Shown here piece after piece: positions 44,702 through 54,648 of a stretch of DNA of 64,000 nucleotides (position 1 is its first letter; every line of letters starts with the position of its first letter). Origin of the DNA: Plasmodiophora brassicae (taxonomy: Eukaryota; Endomyxa: Phytomyxea; Phytomyxea; Plasmodiophorida); contig CP145411.1 of NCBI GenBank assembly GCA_036867785.1, positions 1,488,001 to 1,552,000 on the forward strand, written 5' to 3'. Made by a program: the position numbers and the translations under genes. The notes beneath the pieces were generated by a model. It did no database searches. It saw only the letters and a list, made by a program, of their open reading frames with translations, and was not told the DNA's origin.

Positions 44702-45210
44702 GGTCTTGCCTTGCCGAGGTGCTTAGCCTGAATGAGCAAGGCCTTGTAGTGTTCTCTAATTTTCGTGGCAGTGGTACGGTCGAGTTGCAACAGTGCTCCA
44801 CCGTACAACCCCCGGTACATTGTTGCAACTGTGCAACTCGATCGTACAGGTCCCACGCGACTCATTAGGCCTGGCAGTGGCACGGTCGAGTTGCAACAGT
44901 GCTCGGTCGTACAACTCCCGATACATTGTTAAAACTGTGCAATTCGATCGTACAGGTCCCACGCGAATCATTAGATCGAGTTCTACGTTCTAACCGGGAA
45001 TGTTGGTATGGCGGTTGTGCTGTCCGCAGCGCTGATCGCAACAGGCAATCCAGGGCTCCCACGACGAGCTCGGCGCGCATTAATCATAATCACTCATCAG
45101 GGCCATCTCTGCAATATAATCGCAAGATCGACACAGGATAAGTGATTGTCGTGTCGTGAATCGTAAGGCGACTTCAATGAAGCGACATGTGGCGCGGCGG
45201 CTGACCTGGC
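44702..45210. other. Intergenic containing palindromic tandem repeats
   Basis: No gene supported. It contains the repeat at 44767-44974; 45000-45210 shows nothing notable. Confidence 0.4.
44767..44974. repeat. Two-copy ~106-bp tandem repeat, each unit an imperfect palindrome
   Basis: Units 44767-44872 and 44873-44974, both starting ggcagtgg and ending near cattag. Within each, gtacggtcgagttgca at the left is mirrored by a tgcaactcgatcgtac-like arm at the right, enough for a hairpin of about 20 bp. No frame continues through it. Confidence 0.65.
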
Positions 45211-45774
45211 ATGATGCACGTGTGCAATGTACGACCGTGGTGGATCCTCGCCCAGAGAGCGGCGGCGGTCTACCCGCCGGAGGGGACCATCGTCGAGCAG
45301 CAAGTCGAGGTGCAGGTCGAGCAAGAGGTCGGTCGAAGCCGACGCGCTGACCCCGCACCCTCTGGACGACTGCCTCGATCCGTCCGAGTTTGACGCAGCG
45401 ATCCGTGGTGACGCCGGCGCGCTGGGCACGCTCGAAGACGCTGAGTGCGATGCCGTCGAACGATTTCGGACGACGTCGTCGACGACGACTGGTGGGGCGG
45501 AACCCTTTTCAACCAGACGATTCGCCCCACCGATCGCTTCCGATGCACTATCGAGCGCTCACCGTCCGAACGTGATCGGGACGACCGCAAGACGCCGTTC
45601 CAGGTCGTTGCCGCCACGACTGCAAACGGCAGCGCATACGATGCGGCGAACACGCTTGTCATGGTACTTCCTGAGGATAATAAAGTGGTGCAAGCAACCA
45701 AACCCACGACATGTCATTGCAACCTCGTACTGTGTACACGGACGAATCGCCGTCGCCGCGTTGCCCGACAATAG
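45211..45774 (+). CDS. Tentative protein-coding region, boundaries unresolved
   Basis: Two protein-like stretches on the plus strand lie in different frames: one with AAVYPPEGTIVEQQVEVQVE (about 45256-45330) and one with VDDDWWGGTLFNQTIRPTDRF running through ANTLVMVLPEDNKVV (about 45475-45690). They could be two exons of one gene, but I could not settle the intron between them. No family was recognised. The minus strand also has an open frame at 45559-45807. Treat as low confidence. Confidence 0.25.
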
Positions 45775-45952
45775 CGCGTCCTTCGTGAGATATCCGGCTG
45801 CCCACATGTGCCCATCATCGTGGGCGCTCTGTCAACGGCTTCTGACCAAACTGGTCGGACGAGTAGCCGTCACCGAATCACGCCTCGAGAGCAGCTTGAC
45901 AGGATGGCAATCCAGTTGGCGCCCAGGGAACGGACGTCTTTACTTCTTGTAC

Positions 45953-46576
45953 TCAATGTATACTGTTTTTCATCGACCGGACCTTGTCACGAATCGTCTT
46001 GTGCGCCAGCCAGTTGACACCACGAGCGTCAACCTCCTGGCCGGCCGGGTTGTACAGGATGCGGGAGCAACAGATTGAACCAAATGCCTCGTGGGCTGCC
46101 TTCTCGTCGTCACCGACGACGTACACGCACACGTTCCAAATGCCCTCCTCCGTCGCGATGAACCACACATTTGTGGGGTACGACCACACTTTGTTGTCCA
46201 GAAACGACCGACACATCTTGATGCTGACGGCAACGATCGCCACGGACGTCGAGGCCACAACAGCGCCGGCGGCGCTCGCGATGGCGCATCCGGAAGCCCC
46301 CAGACCGGCGGCACCCACAGACTGCAGTACAGCGACGGTGCTACCAGCAGCGACACCGCCGCCGTTCGCGATGGCGGCGGCTGACATGGCCGCCGCGGCC
46401 GCCGATTCGCTGGCGATGCCGGCGGCAGTGTAGCCCAGGGCATTGATAACGGCCATAGCGGCCGCCGGCCCAGAAGCTGCTCCGCCAACGGCCGCGAGGC
46501 CAGTGGCTGCACAGACAGAACAGTATACGTTATAGAACGACCCTGGCCACGACGACGACGACGACGGCGACGACAT
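45953..46576 (-). CDS. IFI6/IFI27 (ISG12)-like small hydrophobic protein
   Basis: 207 aa, single exon. Residues 30-115 match the ISG12 domain: NALGYTAAGIASESAAAAAM, then AAIANGGGVAAGSTVAVLQS and GAAGLGASGCAIASAAGAVV. Members of this family insert in mitochondrial or ER membranes; the animal ones are interferon-induced. The C-terminal 90 residues (MCRSFLDNKVWSYPTNVWF, HEAFGSICCSRILYNPAG) are an unrelated, probably globular extension not typical of the animal proteins. No interferon context is expected here, so the role is unknown. Confidence 0.72.
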   Translation of the reverse strand: MSSPSSSSSWPGSFYNVYCSVCAATGLAAVGGAASGPAAAMAVINALGYTAAGIASESAAAAAMSAAAIANGGGVAAGSTVAVLQSVGAAGLGASGCAIASAAGAVVASTSVAIVAVSIKMCRSFLDNKVWSYPTNVWFIATEEGIWNVCVYVVGDDEKAAHEAFGSICCSRILYNPAGQEVDARGVNWLAHKTIRDKVRSMKNSIH

Positions 46577-47553
46577 GATGTGTGACCGTATGTTGGTATG
46601 AGGACGTGTTGATGTGCTCCGGGCGTCCCATTATTTCTCGCGATGCGCCGTACCCTCCCCAAAAAATTCCATATTCATTTTTGGCCGGCACCGCTCACTC
46701 CTGTCGTTTTGCGCCTGAGACTTGTGTTTTCCGCTAGACGACGTGTACGAGTTGTGCATTCTGGCCTCAAGGCGTCCCATTTCCCATAGGCCATGTTCCC
46801 ACAGCACATTCCTCGTTGAAAGAGGGGACTTGGGACCGGTAATGTACGGTGGGGCAGAGAGTGGAGGAATTCGAACTGTCCGGGGCGCGTTCACCAATTC
46901 GGGTGGGGAGTGTCCTCGTGGTAAGCGACGCGATATAGGAGAACAAACAGTGCCAATGTTAATTTATGGGTTGTATGATTGAACAGAACCGTCTTCCTCA
47001 AACGGAGACTTGGAGTGTACTGCGGAACAGCAAGAGGGACCTTGCTAAAGGATCGTATCGTACTGGCCGACGTGCTTGCATCAACGGGTGTGTTAGCCGA
47101 CGCCCGGGCCGCTGAACCGTTCGACATGGTGATGCAGGAACGCATCATTGACAGGCATACAGCATGTTGTGCAATCGACTTGGTTGACCTGGTCTTGACA
47201 ACCTACGGAAGCAACTCTAAGTGTTAACAAAAGGCAGGCGGGACACGCAAAGGCCAAAGGCCAAGCCGTTGTTGCCGCGCTGACCTGTGCACCAAGATGG
47301 TGGTACCGAGACCGCGTGGTTCCATCTAACACAGCGGTGCATGTAGGGGGACCGGCACCAAGATCACCTGGGCGCCTTGTTCTCTGTCCAACGCATACCA
47401 ATCACGAGACTGGATCATGAATTCGGAGCACAAGATGGAACGATCGTCGATTCATTCATGGAGAGGTTCGGGCTGTCGTCGCGGTCGCCGCAAGCGCCTC
47501 TGCGTTCTGTCATCCTGTTCGCGCGGCGGACAGGTTCGTATTCGTCCAGAGTG
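46577..47553. other. Long stretch without a supported gene
   Basis: Nearly 1 kb with lower GC in parts (46650-47050). Short frames exist (for example 46979-47227 plus) but have no conserved domain, splice logic or codon pattern that I would defend. It could hold a non-coding RNA or a small multi-exon gene. Confidence 0.35.
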
Positions 47554-48033
47554 TCAAGAGACATAGGACGCCAAGACAACCCACGTGCCATACATCTGGG
47601 TGACGTACAGGAACGCCTGGCCGTCGTAGTTGTTGCCATCCCAGCTGTCGACCCCCAAACACTACGCCCAGCGGCTCCGCGAGTTTGTCCATCGCCACGT
47701 TGTCGTCGAGGTCGGGCCACTTGTCGAGGTGCCAGCTTCTTGCGAGACAGCGCAGACATGTTGTTGAGGTCAGCGTTCGCCGTCCGGCCGCGCTTCCTAG
47801 TCGGCTTGGGCAGTGGCGGGCGAAATGGGGGCGGCAAGCGAACGTGGGCACGACACCGAGCGACCCGGCCGGAACGGCATCAGCTGGTCGAACGTCACGA
47901 CAGTTCTCTTGAAGTCGTCGCCCGACTCGCCGGCGACGCCCAGCATGATGACCCGGTCCGGGAACGGCCCGATGACGACGGCGGCCGGGTTGCCCATGAA
48001 GACGGACGACAAGCGGAGATAGTCTGGGGCCAT
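47554..48033 (-). CDS. Unknown protein, frame interrupted at a C5 run
   Basis: Protein-like segments in order on the minus strand: MAPDYLRLSSVFMGNPAAVV and VIMLGVAGESGDDFKRTVV (about 48033-47864), then WHLDKWPDLDDNVAMDKLAE followed by PLGVVFG, then DSWDGNNYDGQAFLYVTQMY ending LASYVS. The last two segments are in different frames, and the change falls in ccccc at 47652-47656. That suggests a 1-nt length change or a sequencing error rather than an intron, as too little room exists. An intron of about 140 nt separates the first two segments. No family was recognised. The start is provisional, since the gene lies head to head with the GT61 gene about 90 bp away. Confidence 0.45.
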
Positions 48034-48124
48034 GCACAGATCGACTTGGAAACCTGGCCCTGATATCACGTCTTGATCGCCACGGTACGGAAGGTTGCAA
48101 AGCTTTTCGCGAGGCCTACTACCG

Positions 48125-49644
48125 ATGGCGCTCCGCCGTAATAGCAGCAGTCGAGTATGGGTCGGCGAGCGCGTCCTCGGGAAACGCACCATCCGCATCT
48201 TGCTCGTTGTCCTTGCCGTCCAGTTCACCGCCATTGCTTGGTACACGGCCCATATCAGCGGCACGTCAACCGCGAGCCTTCGGGCCACCCTTGACAATCT
48301 TATTCAACAGCGACCGCAACAACGGGAGCACGCGCAGGTGCCGCTCTCGTCGGCGCGTACGTGCACGGGAGAAACGTACAGCGACGATTCCTGGAAGTAC
48401 AAGTCGTGTCACTTGCAGAACGTTTGCTACGACGGTAACTGGGAAGGCGTCTTCACGTACTATGCTGACCGGTGGAACCCAGCCGGAATTCCAGGTACGC
48501 TGTTCCGCCATCCATGATCAGTCTAGTCACCGTCGAGACAGCGCCTGGAGACCTGGCCGTTTCCGTGAGCCCACTGGGTGCCACACACGCAGCGATCAAG
48601 TTCGAGCCTGCAGTGGTCCTGGATGACATCCCTCGCGATGTCGAATGGGCCGACGACGACGTAACGGTTCTGGCCGTCGAGTACAACGGGAGTAACTTCG
48701 GGCACGTTCTGGGCGATTCTGTGTTCCCCTGGTGGAGGCTGTTAGACATGTTCGGGTTCGAGGGCGATTTCCAGCCGATCCACCTGATCCTGACGCCGCC
48801 CTTCACGTACTCGTGCGCATGGCACCATGAACGCAACCCGTCGTTCGGGATGATGGACGTCTGCATGGCGTTCTACGACAAGGTCGCTACGCCGCTGACG
48901 GGACGGAAGCTCGTCTACCTGCAGGAACGGTACAACGTCACTCGAACGGGACCAAAGCGCACTTGCTTCCGGAACCTTCTTGTTGGCATTGGCTTGCTTG
49001 CGGATCATGGCTTCGACAAAACCGTGCATGGAAGGTTGCACGGAGGCGACAACCTCGACCTGCACCTTATCGGTGGTGGACCGAGTAGGACCGCGCGCGA
49101 TCGCTTCTGTTGGATTGCCACCTGAGAACCCTTGGTAGCACTATGGCGCTTCAGGAACGCGTACATGGAGCGTTTGGGGTTGGACCCGTACCGGCTGCCA
49201 GTGCCGGGGCATCACGACGTTGTCTTCAGCGAGCGAAAGGGCCGCGCTTGGTACGATGCCAAGCACGCCGAGCAGTTGCTCAGAAGTCGGCTCGACACGA
49301 CCACGACCGATATCGTCCCGCCGGTCCAGTTCCAGGAACTCACCATGAAACAGCAGGTCGACCTGCTGTCGTCCGCGAAAGTGTTCGTGACGTTCCCGGG
49401 CGGGGCATCGTACATCTCGCTGTTCCTCGCACGCGGGTCCACCGCCATCTTCATATACGGCGAAGGGAACGTGGCCGAGAACCGCCAGGACTATCCATTG
49501 CATAACAACATGGCCCACATCAACGTCGTCTGGCTGAAAGGGAACGTTACTGGACCCGACAGCCTCGTCGTCTTCAATGACCAGGAACTCATCCAGCAAG
49601 TCCAGCTCGCCCTCCAACGGGAGCCAATCGCTAACCAACACTAA
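48125..49644 (+). CDS. GT61-family glycosyltransferase (type II membrane)
   Basis: Three exons, 48125-48494, 48542-49072, 49139-49644, about 468 aa. An N-terminal anchor (TIRILLVVLAVQFTAIAWYTA) follows a basic stretch. The lumenal domain has the GT61 landmarks EYNGSNFGHVLGDSVFPWWR, a central IHLILTPPF strand, and FVTFPGGASYISLFLARGST near the C-terminus, a pattern shared with plant xylosyl/arabinosyl transferases and animal EOGT/POMGNT2. The sugar and acceptor cannot be predicted. The exon 2 donor (ATCG|GTGGTG) was chosen because it is the only site in phase with exon 3; an upstream AAG|GTTGCA site is out of phase. Confidence 0.82.
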
Positions 49645-49889
49645 ACTCGCCGCTGAACAATGTTATATTTCGCACATTGCTTGACCGTCGTTAGATCATC
49701 CCCTTGAAATTCGTGGCTGTAAGCAGCAACGGTTGAATCGAAATGGCACCCAGATTACATTGGCGACAGGAAATCGTACCGGGTGTGGACCCTGTGCTGA
49801 CGGAAGCAACCGGGCATGTAACCGTGGCCGCTGGCGTCGTTGTCTTCTTGAAATCCTTTCACACGCCCATGGCGGTCAGCCGTGAAACG

Positions 49890-50228
49890 TCACATGCGCA
49901 CACGTGACCAAACCTCGATGGCAGCCCTGACGTCGTTCACTGTTCCACTCTCAACAGCAGCCTCGATGGTGTCCAGCGCCTGACGTTGGCGACCCGACAG
50001 GGCCTGCAGTTCATCGACGGCGCCCTGCAGGTCGCTGACGACGGCCTGATGCTGGTGCTTCTGCGCCACGAGCCGCATCGACATCGACAGCGCCGCGGAC
50101 ATCGCCCCGATGATCCACAGCTCCTGCTTGTACCGCTTGACCGTGCCCCAGATCGTCCGCTTGAACGGGTCATCACCGGCCGGCGCCGCTGGACAAAACA
50201 GGCCCCGCAAGACCTGAAACACTCTCAT
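49890..50228 (-). CDS. Small protein with one membrane segment and a coiled coil
   Basis: 112 aa. MRVFQVLRGLFCPA, then WGTVKRYKQELWIIGAMSAA as a probable membrane or amphipathic segment, then the helix VVSDLQGAVDELQALSGRQR. The start at 50228 is the Met closest to the plausible N-terminus; the frame remains open upstream to about 50387 without good support. No family was recognised. Confidence 0.4.
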   Translation of the reverse strand: MRVFQVLRGLFCPAAPAGDDPFKRTIWGTVKRYKQELWIIGAMSAALSMSMRLVAQKHQHQAVVSDLQGAVDELQALSGRQRQALDTIEAAVESGTVNDVRAAIEVWSRVRM

Positions 50229-50386
50229 TGCGAACACTCCCGGTCGAGTGACGAAAACACCTCCGCCAAGCTCCACGGGATCGACGACCCCTCTCGCTAC
50301 ACTGCACAGAGCGCGCGCAAACTGCGAAGCTACGAGAACGCTGTCGACGGCAACGGGGAGCTTTATTACTTGAAACAATAAGGGGG

Positions 50387-52064
50387 TCATGCCTTGGGTT
50401 TACGGAAACGGGAAGGGATGGCCAGAGCAATGGCGGCAACACAGACGGAGGTGATGCCCATGGCGACGAATGGGACCCAGGTGTTGCCAGGGCAGCGGGT
50501 GTAGACGGCGGCAAGGCCCGAGATCGACGCCGCTCGACTGAGGGAGACCAGCGTCTGGACGTTGCGGTCAGCAACGGAGCGGGCGTGCAGTAGCAACGAG
50601 CAGTACCTGTGAGGATCCGCTGACGAATCCCTTACGATCGGGGACGGTCGAGTTGTTGACCAGCATGATGGACGTGGTGAAGACGACGGCGACGACCATC
50701 CCCCGCAATGACGCCAGGGCGTACATGGCCACCACCGATTTGACGACGACAGGGACGTAGATCAAAGGAACCGCCGCCCCTGATATCGCGGTCAGACATG
50801 TACCTCGTAAAACGCCCCGAGACCTTACCAAGCACGAGCATCCCGACTTGGGTGCAGCGGATCACTCCCAGCCGGCTAATGATGAGCGGTTGAACGGCAA
50901 AGGTGAACGCCGCGCGAACAATGTTCTGGACCAACATGATGTCGGCCTGGACGGATCGTTCCTGATTGAGTTCAGCTACGATGCCACCCGGCCCCAGTTA
51001 GTCGCCAGCGAAATTAACACAGAGAGGAGCGTACATTCCCCAGTGACGATCAGTATGAACAAGTTGTCGGTCGAGTAGACGATGCCGCTGACCATACAGT
51101 ACAAGGCAATCATCAGCAGCTCATCGCGCCACGTCCCTGCAAGGCGGACGACACGTTTCAGGACGCCCTCACCCGTGGCATCGGCCTGCGATACACATCA
51201 TCATTACATGGAACTTTGGTGAAGGTCCAGTGCAACATACAGCTCCCATCTTTGTCTTGCTGCTGCCTGGCTCCAATTCGATATCGGAATATGAGGTCTG
51301 CTCGTTGCTCATGTTGGTGAACGCGTCTGTTTCCGGTAGCACGAAGAAACAGACGACGAGAAGGACAAGGGAGAAAGCGCCAGCGATGAAACAGGACCAG
51401 AAAGCGGGCGCGAAGCTGTTCGTACCTGCAGTCTGTCATTGGCATGATGAACGTTACTGGGACGTGTCTCAGAAAGCCAACCTGGAATGACCAGACCCGG
51501 GAGTCGTGATGCGATCAGTGGGCCAAGGGCGAATCCGATTGACAGGGACGACATCATGTTGCTGAAGAGGCGCCCTGCGTTCTTGCCTTTGACGAGATCG
51601 CCAACGTACGCTTTGTTGATGCCCAGGTTGGCATCAAACCCCATCACAATGCGCGCCGCAATTGCCATCCCGTACGTCGTCGACACCGACATCATTGCCA
51701 TTGCCAGCGTCGTCGCCACAAGCCCACCGAGCAACGCAACACGCCGGCCGAACCGATCGGCAACCCAGCCCCAGAGCAATCCCGAGAACCCACAGATCCA
51801 GTAGTACAAGGCATTCAACGTTACGACCTGCGGACGAGTTGTCAGTCCGGCACAAGACGACAGGGAAGGTCGTGCGTTTACCATGCTGTTCTGCTGTACG
51901 ACGTCCGACGAAAACTGCCTCGCCATCGGGACGAAGAGCGGCGACATGATTTGTATCTGGATGCCGACGTTGGCTTGAATGAGGCAGGGCAGGATCTGCA
52001 TCGCCCACGGCAGCTTGCCGTCGGCGCCAGCCTCATCGTTCTTAGTCTTCGACACGACCGCCAT
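50387..52064 (-). CDS. DHA1-type MFS transporter (ZIFL-like)
   Basis: About seven exons: 52064-51882, 51827-51482, 51425-about 51248, then exons starting near 51185, 50978, about 50795 and about 50555, ending 50387. Every join I tested keeps phase, and one acceptor has a textbook cgactaac branch site. Landmarks: YYWICGFSGLLWGWVADRFG (helix 2 and loop motif A), GMAIAARIVMGFDANLGINK, GFALGPLIASRLPG (motif C region), SFAPAFWSCFIAGAFSLVLL (helix 6), then six C-terminal helices ending SVCVAAIALAIPSRFRKPKA. The ANLGINKAYVGDL stretch resembles zinc-induced-facilitator-like and drug:H+ antiporter-1 proteins. Substrate unknown. Distinct from the OPA-like MFS at 23.3 kb. Confidence 0.75.
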
Positions 52065-52293
52065 AACGAAGAAATCGGCGATCGAGGAGTGATCAGGCGA
52101 CTCGTCGACTGAGCGCAAATTGCCGCGCGCGCCACCCTGAAGGCGGCAGCCAATTATAGCAACGCTGACAGTGGCAACTGCGACAAAGTTATCGGCGGTC
52201 CCGATCCGGCGCACTCCACCACGTCAGGCAGTACAGATCATGCTGCCGCCGCTTAGGCAAACGAACGACCTTGTTCTCGTTCAAGGTAGACGT

Positions 52294-53067
52294 TCATTGG
52301 AATTCGAACGTGTGTAGAAACGTGTCGACATCGTGCCAGGTGCGAGCCAACAGAAGTCGCCGGGTGGTCTCCTCGGGCGACGCGCGTTCAATTGGGACGA
52401 CGCGGATGCCACTGGCTTGGACGAATTCGGAAAGGTGATGAGATCCGCACATGACAATGCCAACATCGGCTTCCAGTAGACATCGAAGGTCGCTGAGGCT
52501 GTCCCCGATGTAGACACGCGTGCAATCGTTGCCAGCGCCCACCTTCTGGAACGCCTGTAGCTTGTCCACTGACGTCACGATGTTCCTGATGCGTAATCCC
52601 CCGGTGCTGACCCCGTCTGTGTCAAACGCCAGATCGTTGCATATAATCCGATGCCCAGGTATGCCGGATACGGTCTCGATCAGATCAGCGGACAGGCCCG
52701 CTGAGATGATTGTGGTGCATGCCCGCGACAGGACTCGATCGGCGCCGTCCCGCATGAGATCACGTTGTAGACTTTGCGATTGTAGATCCGATCGCGATAT
52801 TCCCTGAAGAACTCCCTCGAGTGCGTCCAGACTTCGTGCCTCGTACTGGTCCAATGCGTCCAGGACGGTCATGACGCCAGCGTCTACGCCGGCCGTGGCG
52901 CGGTGGAACGTATCGCGCCACCCTCTCCCGTACTCAGCAACGAGATCCGACCACCGCCCTGGATGACATGACGACATCCCCGCCAGTACCGACGTCGTGT
53001 CCTCAACGGTGACGCATCCATCGAAATCCGTCACGACGACGATCGCCGCCCGACTGGCCGCCGCCAT
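52294..53067 (-). CDS. HAD-superfamily phosphatase, thiamine-phosphate-phosphatase-like
   Basis: 257 aa, single exon. HAD motif I is VVVTDFDGCVTVEDTT (nucleophile Asp and general-acid Asp present), motif II is in TTIISAGLSADLIE, and motif III is YIGDSLSDLRCLLEADVGIV. The wording of motif III and the following HHLSEFVQASGIRVVP resemble the HAD half of plant TH2 (thiamine monophosphate phosphatase), where it is fused to a TenA domain; here it stands alone. Soluble, no signal peptide. Substrate is inferred from similarity only; a general phosphomonoesterase is equally possible. Confidence 0.78.
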   Translation of the reverse strand: MAAASRAAIVVVTDFDGCVTVEDTTSVLAGMSSCHPGRWSDLVAEYGRGWRDTFHRATAGVDAGVMTVLDALDQYEARSLDALEGVLQGISRSDLQSQSLQRDLMRDGADRVLSRACTTIISAGLSADLIETVSGIPGHRIICNDLAFDTDGVSTGGLRIRNIVTSVDKLQAFQKVGAGNDCTRVYIGDSLSDLRCLLEADVGIVMCGSHHLSEFVQASGIRVVPIERASPEETTRRLLLARTWHDVDTFLHTFEFQ

Positions 53068-53538
53068 CCAACGAATTCTGCAACTTTGCTGAATAGGGGC
53101 CGCAGGCAGAAGAGCGACGTACGAACACGATGAACTGTCGTTACCGCGCCACTAATCGGGGTACCCCGATTGGCGGGCAGCTATCAACAGTGTGTAACCT
53201 ATGGGTCAACTCTGCGAAGCAGGACAGGTTTTGGCTGAGGGGACGACGGATGAGTTAATTTGGGTTTCGCGCTTTTCACGCAGGCGCCGCGGTCTCGGGT
53301 CCGAGGAGGAAGACGGAGGATGATGCCAGCAGTGCAGATCGCTCAGGTCCGGAGCGGTGATGCTATTTTTATCACTTAGGGCCCCCCCCCGGTCTCGACG
53401 GCGACGACGTGACGGTTCCAGCGACAGCTACGTGGTTCGCACGCGCTGTACGGACTACGGTCGGCCGCCGCCGCGGCACCAGCGGCATTTATTTTCTGCA
53501 CTCGCTGGGGACGTCGACGGGGGAAGCGGGATCCATCC
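53068..53538. other. Intergenic between divergent genes
   Basis: No supported gene. It contains a run of ten C at about 53382-53391 and otherwise nothing distinctive. It is the shared upstream region of the HAD gene (minus) and the helical protein gene (plus). Confidence 0.4.
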
Positions 53539-54546
53539 ATGGTCGCGACGATGACGCAGCAGCTAGTCGCCGATGCGAACAACCACCACGCGCTGCGCGG
53601 ATCGCTGGCGTCGCTGCGCGAATGGGCCAAGCCCATCGTCGATCCTGTGGTCGACAAGGTCGACATGCACGTCAGCGATCTGATCTGCAGCCTGGCGGCT
53701 AAGGCCGAGCCGCGCACGCTGAAGTACGATGACGTCGCGTCGCCGTCGTCGAAGAAGTTGCTGTCGGACGCTACCAGTGGGAAATTCGTCACCGAACGCA
53801 TGAAGGAGGCAGCCGCGGTCTCGGCCAAGGCCAGCAACGCCATCGAGAGCAATGTCGGGCAATTAGGGCGGATCGCCATCCACACGTTCGTTGATGCGAA
53901 CTCGTTCTGGGCCACGCCTATCTGGGACGCCCTTAACGGCATCACGGCGCCGATCGTGCAGAAGCTTGATAGCAGCATTCTTGCCGTTGTCAGTAAGGCA
54001 GTACAGCATGTCGATGACGGCGAACCGATTCCGAAGGCGGTCGTGGACCTGATAACGGTCGATGCACTCGCTTACGCCAGCGTTGTTCTGCGACGAGCCC
54101 GACAGTTTGCGATTACGGCCAAGGACAGCGACCAGATCCACAAGGCGATTGACGCAGCCACTGAGAAGCTGAAGTTCATGAAGAACAAGTTGGACCCGGC
54201 GGCGAAGGCGCTTCTCCATCGCGTGCAGCAGGTGTCGGACATGTCGGACCAATCACGGTTCCCGTCGAAGGCGAGGGCGTTTACCGAGGCTCTGTGGAAG
54301 AAGACCCTGGCGGCGTACGGCAAGAGCAAGGACTTGACAGACTCGACCCTGGTCTACCTGGACTCGCAAGACGTGCTCTTAATCCCGGGCGACGTCTACG
54401 ACTTCTTCCGCAAGGTGTTCGGCATTGCGGAGCGGGACGAGCAGTACGAAGAGCTGTTGAAGCAGTTCAAGGACCTGTTCGAGTCCCTCACGAACGTGTT
54501 CTCGTTGACGCAGTCGCAACAGTCAGAATCGCCGGTTGCCGCATGA
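53539..54546 (+). CDS. Soluble all-helical protein, unknown
   Basis: 335 aa, single exon. No signal peptide or membrane segment. Long amphipathic helices with regularly spaced Val/Ala/Lys: VDPVVDKVDMHVSDLICSL, ERMKEAAAVSAKASNAIE, VQKLDSSILAVVSKAVQHVD, IDAATEKLKFMKNKLDP. The repeating 11-residue-like helices are reminiscent of lipid-droplet-coating proteins such as perilipins, but the similarity is generic and I do not assign it. The start is the ATG giving the first helix; a second ATG lies four codons later. Confidence 0.6.
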   Translation: MVATMTQQLVADANNHHALRGSLASLREWAKPIVDPVVDKVDMHVSDLICSLAAKAEPRTLKYDDVASPSSKKLLSDATSGKFVTERMKEAAAVSAKASNAIESNVGQLGRIAIHTFVDANSFWATPIWDALNGITAPIVQKLDSSILAVVSKAVQHVDDGEPIPKAVVDLITVDALAYASVVLRRARQFAITAKDSDQIHKAIDAATEKLKFMKNKLDPAAKALLHRVQQVSDMSDQSRFPSKARAFTEALWKKTLAAYGKSKDLTDSTLVYLDSQDVLLIPGDVYDFFRKVFGIAERDEQYEELLKQFKDLFESLTNVFSLTQSQQSESPVAA

Positions 54547-54648
54547 TGGAAACGACGGACCGTCCTGTAGTGTGTGGTCGAAGCGGCTGTGGGATCAATT
54601 CTCTAAAACGCCAATACAATTTATGCAAGTGCTAAAGCCGTTCAGCGC

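Noticed and set aside
45227-46078. 283-aa plus-strand open frame
   Set aside because: Basic, low-complexity composition, and it runs into the antisense of the ISG12-like gene; parts may be real exons in other frames, so only a tentative region was listed.
53539-54546. Perilipin assignment
   Set aside because: Only generic amphipathic-helix resemblance; no family motif.
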